DNA from: Apiotrichum sp. Y4204
Lineage: Eukaryota > Basidiomycota > Tremellomycetes > Trichosporonales > Trichosporonaceae
Direction of reading: 5' to 3'
Length of the DNA stretch: 64,000 bases
Assembly: GCA_025531455.1 (NCBI GenBank)
Contig: JAMYHL010000001.1
Location: 310,001 to 374,000, forward strand
Part shown: positions 10,995-21,166 of the stretch, piece after piece
Layout of the letters: every line of letters starts with the position of its first letter
Numbering within the stretch: position 1 is the first letter of the stretch
Position numbers and translations under genes: made by a program
Notes under the pieces: model-generated
Seen by the model: only the letters and a program-made list of their open reading frames with translations
What the model was told of the DNA's origin: nothing
Databases searched by the model: none

Positions 10995-13186
10995 TGTGGT
11001 GGTGTGGAGAGAGAGATGGAGAGATGGAGAAGAGGTGGAGATGGAGACGGAGATGACGGGTGGGTGGGTGAAGAGTGGGGTGCAAAAGGAATTCATACTG
11101 TATCTCCACCCAGGAAATCACTCCAGCCAGGAAATCACCAGCCAGCCAGGCCCAGCAAAAACCGCCTCTGTCAGCAAAACCTCACTGTCACCACGCACTC
11201 TTCATCTCAGACCTTCGCTCTGCACCTCCCGTCTCGCACCTCACACATGCATCATCCTGTCATCCTACAGCATGCCCAATGCACACAGGTATGCTGGATC
11301 GCGCCGCGCACCGCGCACAGCAGTCCGCCACGACAGCCACCGCGCGCGGGGGCCGCTGAGGGACTGGGCCGTCTGGTGTGTACCGGTGTGTACCCGCTCG
11401 TACCCTCGTGGACGCGGTGTGTACCCTCTTCAAACGTGGATGGTTTGTGACTCTGTGACTCTGTGACGCTGACTCTGATCCTCTGACTCTGGCTTCTCTG
11501 ACTCACTCTCCCTCCCGCAGCACTCGGGGTGCGCGAACAGCCGCCGTGCGCCACGACGCCACGCACGCCACCGGCACATTGTACACTCCTACAGCACTGG
11601 AAGCCTCGGAGCCTCTCAACTCTGAACTCTGATAGCTGATTCAGCGCATGGCTACGGCTGCAGATTGCGGATACTGTAGACGGATATGGCGTGTATGTCA
11701 TGTATCGCTGACATCGATACTGCATGATGAACCCAAGTCCTAGGCCGGCAAAAGGTTGGCCGGGGATGGGCATCGCCACGCGTCTTGCTCCTGACTCCTG
11801 ATCGCCCGGAGGGCTTCTGACGTCGAGTGCCGATCCCTCGCGCCCCCGCCTTGCACACCCTGCCTACACCCTCCAGGGAACGGCTGGCACTGGCAGCGGC
11901 GGCTTGGCGAGCCCGCCTGTCGTATGTGCTGGTGACTGCGGCTTTGGGATCGTCGAGAGGTATGCGGCGCGGTCGTTACCCATGCGGCGCTTCTTACATG
12001 TCCACATCGGGGCCCGAGGTGTGTGGATTGAGTAATGTGGTGAACCCTTGCCGGGTGGTTTAAAGCGGACAGGCGGTATCGAGGTGACTTCCACACCTGG
12101 ATGGGGGTTACTGGGTCACGTTAGAGGGCTCAAACGCCAGTCCTGGCCCCAAACTCTAACGCGAGCCTCCCTTTGCTTCCGGGTGGTCGAGTGTGTGCTA
12201 TTCTCACGTCAACCGGTTCTTATCTCGTTCAAGAGATAGCCGGCCCGGCAGGGGGATGTAACGCTACCGCAGGAAGTTAGTGGCCGCCCTGCGAGGTAGA
12301 GGCTTTGATTGGGCGGGTTAGTGGTCAGTTGTGTTGTCATGCGGGGTGAGCGACAGGGCGGGCGGAGTGCATGGCCATCGGATGTCGTGGTGGAGTCGGA
12401 TCATCCTTGGGCGGTGCCAGAGACAGAACGGCGATTGTCCTATCTCCATCTCAAGCTTACAACAGCGATGCGGTCTCCAAGTGTTGGATGCTTCCGGGTC
12501 TCACATCTTGATTCCCGTCGACTCAGTGCTGTCCACGGTGGAAGAATGTCATCGTCTGGCTCGCAAAGGCGATTAAGTGTAAGTGGGGTTGAGCACTCGG
12601 CGCTGAGACCACGAAGAAGAACGGTCACCAACGAGGGATCAGATATTGGCAGTGGACTCTCGAGACTAGCCAGCCTTGGTCGCAAGCCGAGAAATGCAAA
12701 CTGTGGCTGGGATAGGGGAGAGCAGATCGCTGCGAAAGGAGCGGTAGCCTCGCTCATCTCCAGCGGAACGACGTTTGTAGAGATTGGTCCCTCTAGCGCC
12801 CGTTGTTCGCCATGTGGCCGGGGAACAATCAGGCTATTAATGAAGCCGCTGAGCGTGCAAACTAAGCTTGGGCACAAATGGCCGGTGTATGGTCCTGGTT
12901 GCGTTTAGGCAGTGGATCGCTCCAAGGTTCTCCGTCAGTGGCCTACACCATTGCCTGTCCAAATCGGTTACCACGTCGTCAGCGCACGCCAGATCATGGC
13001 ATACTTATGCCGACGATGCTTGCCTGATGCCAGCGCTCAGCACTCGGTACTGGGGTTGATGCTCCGGTTCGACGGCAGTAGCTGCCAGTCCAGTCAATAG
13101 TCAATGTCCAACCTCCAGTCAATTCCAGTGAATACTACCTCGGAAATGAATAAACATGCAAATGATACAACAATGCTCCTCTCAGC
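10995..13186. other. Gene-sparse intergenic region
   Basis: About 2.2 kb between the GH43-like start and the 3' end of ATG12. CTCTGACT-type short repeats lie at 11449-11506. Open frames (for example around 12309-12908) lack introns, recognisable motifs or a credible start context. An unannotated non-coding transcript cannot be excluded from sequence alone. Confidence 0.45.
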
Positions 13187-13907
13187 CTATCCCCACGCCT
13201 GCGTGTTACTGCCCATCAGCTTTATCTCACGGCGTGATAAGCTGTGCGTACCTGTAATTAACGATCAAGTGGCCCTCGGTGCCAAAGCACTTATACAGGC
13301 TCCCAACCGTGTCGTCCGGCGTGGGCGCAAACGCGCCGTTGATGTATGTAAACTGGTGTGAGTGCTGTTTTTTTTTCTCCATTCAGCACCCACCAGCGAA
13401 TCGCTCTGCTTGATCCCCAGCTGGCCGCGCAGGAAGATGATCACCGCCTGGAACTTGTTGCCCGCCGTCACCTTGAACACGTTGTTCTTCATCACTGGTG
13501 CGGACCCGATCGACTTGAAGCGCACGACGACTGGAGATATGCCAGAACAGAGGGGTTAAATGAGAAGATTAGAGGGGGATAAGGGTGGGAGGAAGTGAGA
13601 GAAGATGTCAGCACGTTGTCATCACACACTCGGACGATCGATGCTTCCTCGCCTCGGTGCACTCACTCTTCGCCGGGTCCTTTGCCTTGTACGTCTCGAG
13701 CGCCGACGCCGTCGATGCCGGTAGTGCCGGTGCTGCGTGTGAGTATACCCCAGAAGGAGTCAGATGCCGCCGGGTGTGGAGGATCATAGGAACGGTATGT
13801 CTGTAGTTCAGGTGCTGGGGAAACAGAGTGGTATAGCACCGAGATTATACCATTATGACTCCAAAGCACACGCTGCCGGGGGACTCACGTTCGGCGACCA
13901 GCGACAT
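13187..13907 (-). CDS. ATG12: Autophagy ubiquitin-like protein Atg12
   Basis: Ubiquitin-like modifier that is activated by Atg7, passed to Atg10 and joined to Atg5; the Atg12-Atg5 conjugate with Atg16 promotes Atg8 lipidation during autophagosome formation. Five tiny exons on the minus strand, 13907-13889, 13732-13667, 13530-13394, 13352-13252 and 13208-13187, join in phase to 114 residues. Core motifs are [40 protein letters not shown] and [10 protein letters not shown]. The last 22-nt exon supplies the end SNTQAWG with the conserved C-terminal Gly used for conjugation. The family needs no C-terminal processing, consistent with Gly being last. The N-terminal 30 residues are a short linker. 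Confidence 0.95.
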
Positions 13908-14413
13908 GTTGATGGTGAATGGAAGAGTGGGTGGATGAGAGTGTCCGTGTCACAATAATGTTGCTAGTTGCTTGATGCTCGTCGGCGTCATTGTGGTCAT
14001 TGCTGGTGCCCTAATTCGTGTCATTTCAGTTTCACTATTTGGGTGGCAAAAGCAGGTAGCGATGAACAGACTTAATGATACAGTGCGAGCAAGCTATGCA
14101 CAACGCGATGTAAGCTACTCGCCAGATCACAGAGTGCAGACATGTCACATATTATGCATGCATATCGACTACCAACACCTCGGCGCCGTCATCGCCATCT
14201 CCGCATTCTCCGCGCCATCTCCGCTCGGCCTCGGCGCCGGCCGAATCCAGTTTTCGACTGTGAGATCCATTTGATTCCGCTCGGCCATCCGGCTACTCGC
14301 CGGCCACATCGACGAGAAGAGACGCGGAAGGTGGGGAATTCCACCCACATCCTCAGATCCACATCTTCAACATTCTTCACACTCTCCCATCCCCAACCCA
14401 CTCTCCCAACACC
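13908..14413. other. Divergent promoter, ATG12 / Pex14/17-like gene
   Basis: About 500 bp between divergent start codons. A pyrimidine-rich stretch at 14340-14410 precedes the plus-strand start. No further gene is seen. Confidence 0.5.
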
Positions 14414-15571
14414 ATGTACGACGCCGACCCGCCCCCTCCGGCGCCAACGCCAGCACCGTCCGATGCGCCGGCTCCCACTCCCGCGCCCACCCCTGCTCCC
14501 GCTCCGGCACCCACCGCGTCCCCAGCTCCCTCCGCCGAACCCCCGGCCGGCCCGTCCGAAATCGTCCCCACGCCACCCACCCCGCCCCCGGCGCAACCCA
14601 CGCCCTCCGCGTCCTCGGTCGTCGCACCTACTTCCGCATCCCCGCCTGCCCCCGCCTCTCCCGCCGCAGCACCCTACATCACCCCCGCCGCCGCCACCGC
14701 GGCGGCGCAGGTGCACTACGGCCCGCCCCCCGCGGTCCACCACCTCTCGTCCGCGCCGACGCCATACCGCCCGTCCACGCTCCCGCAGCAGCTCAAGCGG
14801 CTCGCATACGTTGTATCAATTGTGCTGGGCGGCGGCGCGGTGCTCGCGGGCGTGTGGTCCGCGTTCCTCCTCCCGCTGCTGCACGCGACCTTCTCGGCGC
14901 GTACGGCGATCGCGGCTGCGCAGCGCGACCGGTGGCGCGGGATTGTCGAGCGCCTGCGCGAGATCCGCGTGACGAATATCTTCCGCGAGCCCAAGGAGGA
15001 GGAGCCTGAAGAGGAGGGAGCGCTGGTCCGCACGCGGACGCAGGAGAGCAAGGAGGAGAAGGAGAGCGAGCAATCCAAGGACAAGGACAAGGCGCTCGAA
15101 AAGGTCGACAAGGGGGAGAAGGAGGAGGAGGAGCCCGAGGAGGAGAAGGAACCAGGCCCGATCCGGCTGTTTGGCGACGTGTCTCCGCTCTCGGTGGCCC
15201 TGCGCGACCTCACCTCGAGTCTGGACGCGACGGCCACGACGCGCACCTCGCTCGTCTCCACGCTCGAGACGTACACTTCGGGCCTGCACCGCGAGCTCTT
15301 CCTCTCGCGCGGGGGCACGCACAGCACGCCGTGGGGTCCCGTCCCCGGCGCGAACAGCAGCTCGTCGCGCGTCGGCCTCAACACGCTCAGCGCCAACCTC
15401 GCCAAGGCTGGCGGATCGACATCCGAAGCTCCGGCTTCCCCTCTCGGCCTACCCCCTGCCAAGAGCGAGGAGTGGGATAATGTCCGCCGCGAGGTGCGCG
15501 CCATCAAAGGCCTGCTCCTCAACCGCCGCAACTTTTCGATTCCGTCGCGCACCGCCGTTGGTGCGCAGTAG
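14414..15571 (+). CDS. Probable peroxisomal membrane protein, Pex14/17-like
   Basis: Single exon, 385 residues. Residues 1-100 are almost pure Pro/Ala/Ser/Thr. A hydrophobic segment at about 130-157 (VVSIVLGGGAVLAGVWSAFL) is a likely membrane span. Next come a basic helix (RDRWRGIVERLREIRV), a highly charged Glu/Lys/Asp stretch (about 195-255), and a C-terminal helical part ending in EWDNVRREVRAIKGLLLNRR. That closing motif and the order of proline-rich region, membrane segment and coiled coil resemble fungal Pex14/17 (Pex33) docking peroxins, which help receptor Pex5 dock at the peroxisome membrane. The N-terminal Pex14 helical fold is not visible, so the name rests on layout and the C-terminal motif. 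A generic single-pass membrane protein is the alternative. Confidence 0.55.
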   Translation: MYDADPPPPAPTPAPSDAPAPTPAPTPAPAPAPTASPAPSAEPPAGPSEIVPTPPTPPPAQPTPSASSVVAPTSASPPAPASPAAAPYITPAAATAAAQVHYGPPPAVHHLSSAPTPYRPSTLPQQLKRLAYVVSIVLGGGAVLAGVWSAFLLPLLHATFSARTAIAAAQRDRWRGIVERLREIRVTNIFREPKEEEPEEEGALVRTRTQESKEEKESEQSKDKDKALEKVDKGEKEEEEPEEEKEPGPIRLFGDVSPLSVALRDLTSSLDATATTRTSLVSTLETYTSGLHRELFLSRGGTHSTPWGPVPGANSSSSRVGLNTLSANLAKAGGSTSEAPASPLGLPPAKSEEWDNVRREVRAIKGLLLNRRNFSIPSRTAVGAQ

Positions 15572-16069
15572 ACATGATGTGGGAGGAAGTGAAGGAGGGA
15601 AGCGGGGTGCTGGCATTTGGGTCTCTTTCCGGTAGTGTACTCTTTCCGGTAGTGTAGATTTCGGTTTGTTACTGTCGAGCTCGAGGTGCGGTGATGCATC
15701 GTATGTAGTGTGGAATGCGTCGCTGTTTCTGAAACCCAAGCAATGTGCATACCCTACTGTACATGCAAGTCGCGGTTATACTTCTGATCTTCTGATCTTC
15801 TGATCTACCCCGCCGCAGCATCTATCGTCTACCCGCAGACAAAATCCACTCATCCCTAACTGCTGACCTTCTCGCCATCGCTTCCATCTGCCTCGTCCGT
15901 CCCATTTGTATCTGCCGTCGTCACGGTGGACAGCGGAGACCGCACCATCCGCGCCGGGAGGGGAGTCATCGGAGAGGGCGCGAGCAGCTTGCCCGGACCC
16001 GGATCCGATTCCGAGGCCGCTGGCACGTCACGGACATCGAGTGCCCGCAGCTTGCCCGCAAGCCAGACT
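15572..16069. other. Convergent 3' flanks with a CTTCTGAT repeat
   Basis: The 3' ends of the Pex14/17-like gene and FCP1 face each other. Three tandem copies of the 8-bp unit cttctgat lie at 15781-15804. No gene was seen. Confidence 0.5.
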
Positions 16070-19000
16070 CTACCCGTCAGCCATGGTTTCCTTCAACAAG
16101 CGTGCGAACTCGTCCTCTTCGTCATCCGACGAGCCAGCGGACTCGGCCGACGTATGGGATTCCTGGCTGCCTGGGGGAAGGTCGTCGTCGCCGCTGCCTG
16201 AGCCGCCCTGCCATGCGGGCTTGCTGGCATTGTACACCATCTTGTTCGCCTCGGGGACGTCGTCGTCGTCCGTCGGAGGAGGGAGGAGGCGCGGCTTCTT
16301 GCGCGGCGGGAACGACGGTATGTCCCCCGGCTGCGGCTCGCGCACCTCTTCCAAAGGCAGGTTCTCCTCGTCCGCGTAGCGAACGTGCTTCGGCTCTCCC
16401 AGTCCTGGGGACCCCGCACGAGACAATATAGATGGGCCTGGTGTGGCGGCACGCGACCACGTCGATGGCGTTCCGGCACGTGAGCGCGATCGTGGACTGG
16501 CGTAAGCAACAGGCACATGTTGACTCAACTCCGGCGCCGCCGCCTCAGCCACACTTACACATCCTCGTCGTCAGAGCTGTCCTTGTCTGAACCTTCCTTG
16601 TCCGACCCCTCCTTGTCTGAGCCTGATCCACTCAAGTCGTCATCAGAGTCCTCAGCGAGGAAGGCGTCGAACTCGGCCTGCGCGTCGTCGTCCCAAGCGG
16701 AGGCAAGGAGCGATGCAAGATCCTGAGCTTTTCCCTCTTCCTTGACCTGTTCGTCGTCGTCCTTCTTCTCCTTCTCCCCATCGGCCATGGTTACGTCCCC
16801 GTCGATGGATTGTGGGCGAGACGGCGGCGCCGCTTCCGGTGCACCCGGCTGGCGGGCGATATACGGTTCCTCTGGCTCGCGCTTCCACAGGGCCATGCTC
16901 TTCTGCAGCCACTGCAGCCAGACGATCTTGATCCCCGTCTTCGGCACCATCTTGTACGCCTTATACATTTTCTCTGTGCCCTGCGTGGCGGTGACCAGGT
17001 GCGTGACCGAGTCATTCAACTCATTCACACATGTGGCGCCAAAGGTCTCCGCCATCAGCCAGATTTCGCTGTTCTCCGGGGAGACGTTGCGCGGGATGAC
17101 GCCTGTGAATGCGAGTGTGCACCCCGATAGCACTTCGTCCTTAATTTCTCCGAGGAGAAGCGGGGTATCGCACTGCAGAGGCAGCGACGACGACTTGGGG
17201 TTGCGCGAGTCGTAGGCGTCGTAGTACATCGTGTGTACTTCCGTGAGGATCTGGTTTGTCAGCAAGAGTAAACATCATTGTTGACTCACGGATGCGACAC
17301 GATCAAGTTCGTCGTCATCAGGGTTGAGAAGCTGCTTGCGGTGGTGGTGATGGTGGTGGTGATGATGTTGAGGAGGTGCGGGGGCGGCCTTGGCGTCCGG
17401 CGACACTTTTGCTTCAGCATCGGCCGGGCTAGCGTCTGTCGCCGCTCCATCAGCCTCCTTCTTCTCCTCAGTGGGCCCATCAGGTTTGAAGGTAGAGTCT
17501 TCCCCAGATGCTGATTCCTTCGCTGGCTCCTTCTCCTCCTCCTCCTCATCATCATCATCATCCTCTTCACTCTCCTGCTCCAGCTTCGCCAGCGGTCGCT
17601 TTTGTGCCAGCTCGTCAAGCAGTTTGGATTGGAGAAGCAGCCCCTCCTCCGTGCTGGGTATCTGTGGCGGTGTCTCTGGCGGCGGCGAGGACGGCGCAGT
17701 GGAGGGTGTGCTCGGGTCACCCTGCTTTGGCAATGGCGCCACAGCCGGCTTGGTTGGCGGAAGGAAGGAGCCGTTGATGTCGCCAATGCCAATAAAGAAG
17801 TCGTACGGCACAACCTTGAGAAGATTGGGGCAGTCGCCCCACACGTCCGAGCGGTCGTCAATGACTACGACCATGCTTTGGTCGGTGGGGAAGAGACGCA
17901 TCAGCGACTTAGACGACATGCTCCCGCTCTCGTCGCGGCTAAGGATTCGCCCGCCAAAGATCTTGCTAGTAGGATCGATAATCTTGCAAATCTCGTCGGC
18001 GTACGTGCGCGTCCCCATCGTGTAGACGTGCATCTCGTACATCTTGCTCATGTTCTCGAGGAAGTCGGGCAGCCCAGGGCTGAATGTCAGCGATGTCATT
18101 GTGAGCACACTCACCGTGGCTTGGTGTAGTACCATCGCCGGGGTGCAGCCCGTGGCCGCCCCTTGTACCCCGGCGGCACGTCGTCAGCCAGCTGGAAAGC
18201 CGCAACGTCGCGGAGCGCCTTGGCGTTGGGATTCTTCTCGCGTTTGTGTGATGGCGACATCGGGGGCGTAGTGCTCCGGCCATCAGGTCCTTCCTCACCA
18301 GCTGCCTTCTCGCCGTCTGCAATCCTTGCGACATCATCCTTCTCCTTGCCGGCGCTTGACTTTTCGGCCTCCTCCTTGTCGTCCTCCTCGATCTCGGTAA
18401 GCCACTCCCCAACGGTCGGATCGACGGTTGTGTGGATGATAGTCTGGTCGAGATCGACAATGAGGCTGAGACGGCGAGACTCAAGCAGTGTGTCGCGCGA
18501 CAGTGTCTCCAGACGGCGTGCCTCCTGGTCACATCAGCTATCGTTCTTGTGCATGGGTTGATGACGCACCTTTGTGGACACTTTGACTCCTAGTGCATCG
18601 TGCGACATCTCAAAGCTGTCCGGGACGCGGGAGGAGTCTACGCGGTTGTCGGTCTCCTCTGGGCGAGAGAGGTAGTCATCACTGTAATGTCAGTCTCATG
18701 TCTGGTCCTGGTCTCGGAGGACAATGAAGGGCTGACTCACTTTGTGATGTCCGCACCGCACACGCCACACATTCCATGAATCTGGACCGGATGGGTGCAT
18801 GCCTGCTCGACGCTGATGAGCGGTTTACTGTACGGTCAGCTTTAAGAACGGGTATCTGTGCAACGTCTCCACCCACTTTGCCTGCCGCCGGTCAATCTCG
18901 AGACCGGGCTTGACGCCCTTCTCCCATGCAGTGGTGGTGCCATCGACCGCGCTCTCCCAGCTGCCGACCATGTCGTCCTGCCACCGCTCAGACGGCACCT

Positions 19001-19175
19001 TCTTGCCCTCCCTCTCGAGCTGTTCGTTCTCGCGCCGCCGCGTTGCCGAGAGAAACGAGTACTCTAGCAACTTGTCCCCGCGCCGTACTGCTGTCCCGCG
19101 CGAGACGAGCAGGCGTGTGATGGTGATAGGGAAGGGCACGCTCGAGGGGAGCGTCAATGGAGTTGTATCGCCCAT
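16070..19175 (-). CDS. FCP1: RNA polymerase II CTD phosphatase Fcp1
   Basis: Nuclear phosphatase that removes phosphate from the heptad-repeat tail of Rpb1 and recycles polymerase after transcription. About 900 residues over eight exons on the minus strand. The N-terminal lipoyl-like region is followed by a Cys-rich element (CTHPVQIHGMCGVCGADIT). The FCPH catalytic domain has SLIVDLDQTIIHT with the DxDxT nucleophile, then PGLPDFLENMSKMYEMHVYT and VVVIDDRSDVWG. A BRCT domain follows (CTLAFTGVIPRNVSPENSEI ... VWLQWLQKSMALW), then a very acidic Ser/Asp tail that typically binds TFIIF. Between catalytic and BRCT domains lies a low-complexity Glu/Asp/Pro linker with nine consecutive His (about 17338-17367). 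The last intron carries the phase-2 split DV|P. TATA-like ctataaaag is 260 bp upstream. Confidence 0.93.
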
Positions 19176-19600
19176 TGTTGCGAGAGCGGGGCGAGAGCAG
19201 GCGATGGAGTGCTATGCAGTAGGCTGTGATTTGATTATGGTATGGATGTCGTTGTTGTTATTTGTTTGATGATGCAAGAGGGAAAGTGGGAAGAGAGGTG
19301 AAAGAAGAATGACGACAAGAACAATAAATACGAGGTGGACGGTAGCTCTGACTGGCTGAAGTGCTGCTGGGCTGGCTGGAGGAGCAAATGGAGAATGCCG
19401 AGAAATGACATCGAAGACCTCACCTCTTCCTGCCTTTTATAGTAAAAACCAAGCACCTCGTTCCAAAATGTCTCTCAGCTCATCACAGCGTTCGATTCTC
19501 ATCACTGGAAACAATGGGAAACATCGTCGTGCGTAAATTCAGACACTCAGATGCAGGTGCACACATGCATCGACACGGACACAATGATACAATCACATCT
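19176..19600. other. FCP1 promoter / CWC2 3' flank
   Basis: 425 bp between the FCP1 start and the CWC2 stop, both on the minus strand. No coding signal. Confidence 0.5.
19434..19443 (-). promoter_or_regulatory. TATA-like element upstream of FCP1
   Basis: Minus-strand ctataaaagg, about 260 bp upstream of the FCP1 start codon. Position and sequence fit a TATA box; no transcript start can be confirmed. Confidence 0.4.
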
Positions 19601-20816
19601 CTACTCGTCGTCACTATCGCTACCATAACCTCCCAGGAGCGCCACACCCGTCTTCACCGGCGCGGGGGCTGCCGGCGTCTTGCTTGTCCGCGCCTCGCCA
19701 ATCTGCTTGCGTGCCAGCTCGGCATAGTACTTGATATTGTCAAGGGTCTCCCCGCCGAGGATCCCAGCCGGTGTTCCGTCCTCTGCACGCGCACGCTTCG
19801 CCGGGCGCTCCTCCTCCTCGGGCTCGTCGGGCACAGACGCCTCGATGGGGTAAAACTCGTCCTCCTTGCCCTCCTCAAGCGCGCGGAGCGCCTGCGACGC
19901 CTCGACGAGGTTGCCGTCCAGCTTGCTTGCAATCACTCGCCGGCCCTCGCGCGCTATCCTGTCGTCCTCGGCCTTTGCTGCTCCCGGGTTCGGGTCCTCG
20001 GTCGCCCAGCGCACGTTCAGGATCTCGTCCATGTCCATGCTCTGGTGCTGCATCGCCTCCTTGGCAAACTGCGCGTTCGCCTCGTACTGGTACGTCACGA
20101 ACGCGATTCCACGGTTGTAGAGGATGTTATCTGAGTGGTTAGGGACGTCAACTGCCGACCACTTACATCTCTCAACCTTGCCCCACTCGCGGAAATGCCG
20201 CAATATAGTCTCCTTCGTCTGCTCCTTGTCTGCGCTCTCGTGGATCTGGGCAATGTACAGCGTGCGGTTCGTGCGGTTGAACGACCCCACACCACCCATG
20301 TCGTCGCGGTAGTCGGCGTGCTTCTCCCGTCCAAAACAGTCGCGCGAGTGGTCAATCAGCTGGTGCGGCAGCGGCAGCCTGTGAAGGTATCCGCATTCAG
20401 ACCTGGCACGTCAGCTAGCAGACAGGACCGTTACACACCCATAAGGACAGCATCCTCGCGCAAAGAAGAGACAGCAGAAGCGGTTGCCCGTCGCGTCTGC
20501 GCGGGTGTACCCCGCGTCGCGCGAGATGACGCAGCGTGTCTGCGAGAGCGTTTGCCTGGGGGTCAGCCATAGCCGAGTCTAAATGGACTACACTCACATC
20601 GCAAGCGCATCCTCCTTATCTCCTCCAGCCCACTTGTTGTACCACACATCTGTTTGTCAGCACGAGACCAAGGAGCCTTGTCAACAACACGACCGACTGG
20701 TAACACGCACTGTACTCTTTTCCCGGCTGGACCTTCTCGGTGAGGTCGACCTCTCCTGGCTTGACCTGCTTGCGTGCTGGGCGCAGTTTGCGTTTTGCTG
20801 CTGCTGCGTCGGACAT
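19601..20816 (-). CDS. CWC2: Pre-mRNA-splicing factor Cwc2
   Basis: RNA-binding protein of the Prp19-associated (NineTeen) complex that contacts U6 snRNA and helps shape the spliceosome active site. About 335 residues over five exons on the minus strand. The N-terminal Torus part runs EYNVWYNKWAGGDKEDALAM then TRCVISRDAGYTRADATGN, and a CCCH zinc finger follows (FCCLFFARGCCPYG...CGYLH). The RRM spans RTLYIAQIHE (RNP2) to GIAFVTYQYEANAQFAKEAM (RNP1), followed by LNVRWATEDPNP. The C-terminal 110 residues are charged and end GYGSDSDDE. The start is the first ATG after the shared divergent promoter with SKI2. Confidence 0.94.
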
Positions 20817-21166
20817 GGTGTGTTGAATGGTGATGGATGTGGAAGATCAGAAAGTTGTGGATGGAAATCGACGTCCAAAGAAGCTCACTGTCGGACACTG
20901 GCTGGCACCAACAATCTCGAAGATGAGGGAAACGTTTTACGTAACGGATCTCACTCCACATGGTGATTTCGTCACTGCGTTGAATGTTTCCAGCTCGAAA
21001 ACGCGACGAATTGAAAGGGGGATCCACAAGGGAAGGGATGATGACGGAGAGGAAGACACTGATGGCGAGCACACCTCTCACTCTCACTCTTCTTCATCTT
21101 CTACCCATCACCCCTTCCACTCTTTACCCATACCCGAACCCCTTCTCCAGGTGCAACCTCCTCACC
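20817..21166. promoter_or_regulatory. Bidirectional promoter CWC2 / SKI2
   Basis: 350 bp separate divergent start codons (CWC2 at 20816 minus, SKI2 at 21167 plus). It must hold both promoters. An upstream ATG at 20984 is in frame with SKI2 and would add 61 residues; the caccATGg context at 21167 is preferred. A pyrimidine-rich run at 21070-21150 suggests 5' UTR. Confidence 0.55.

Noticed and set aside
10165..11121. 318-codon minus-strand frame over the GH43 first intron
   Set aside because: It is out of frame with the GH43 exons and made of intron and leader sequence; Arg/Lys and Ser-rich composition reflects simple tracts.
14142..14972. Arg/Pro-rich 276-codon frame overlapping the Pex14/17-like gene
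   Set aside because: It is an out-of-frame reading of the Pro/Ala repeat.
20984..21166. Upstream in-frame ATG extension of SKI2
   Set aside because: It would put 61 Ser/His-rich residues, mostly from a pyrimidine-rich leader, before a good caccATGg start.
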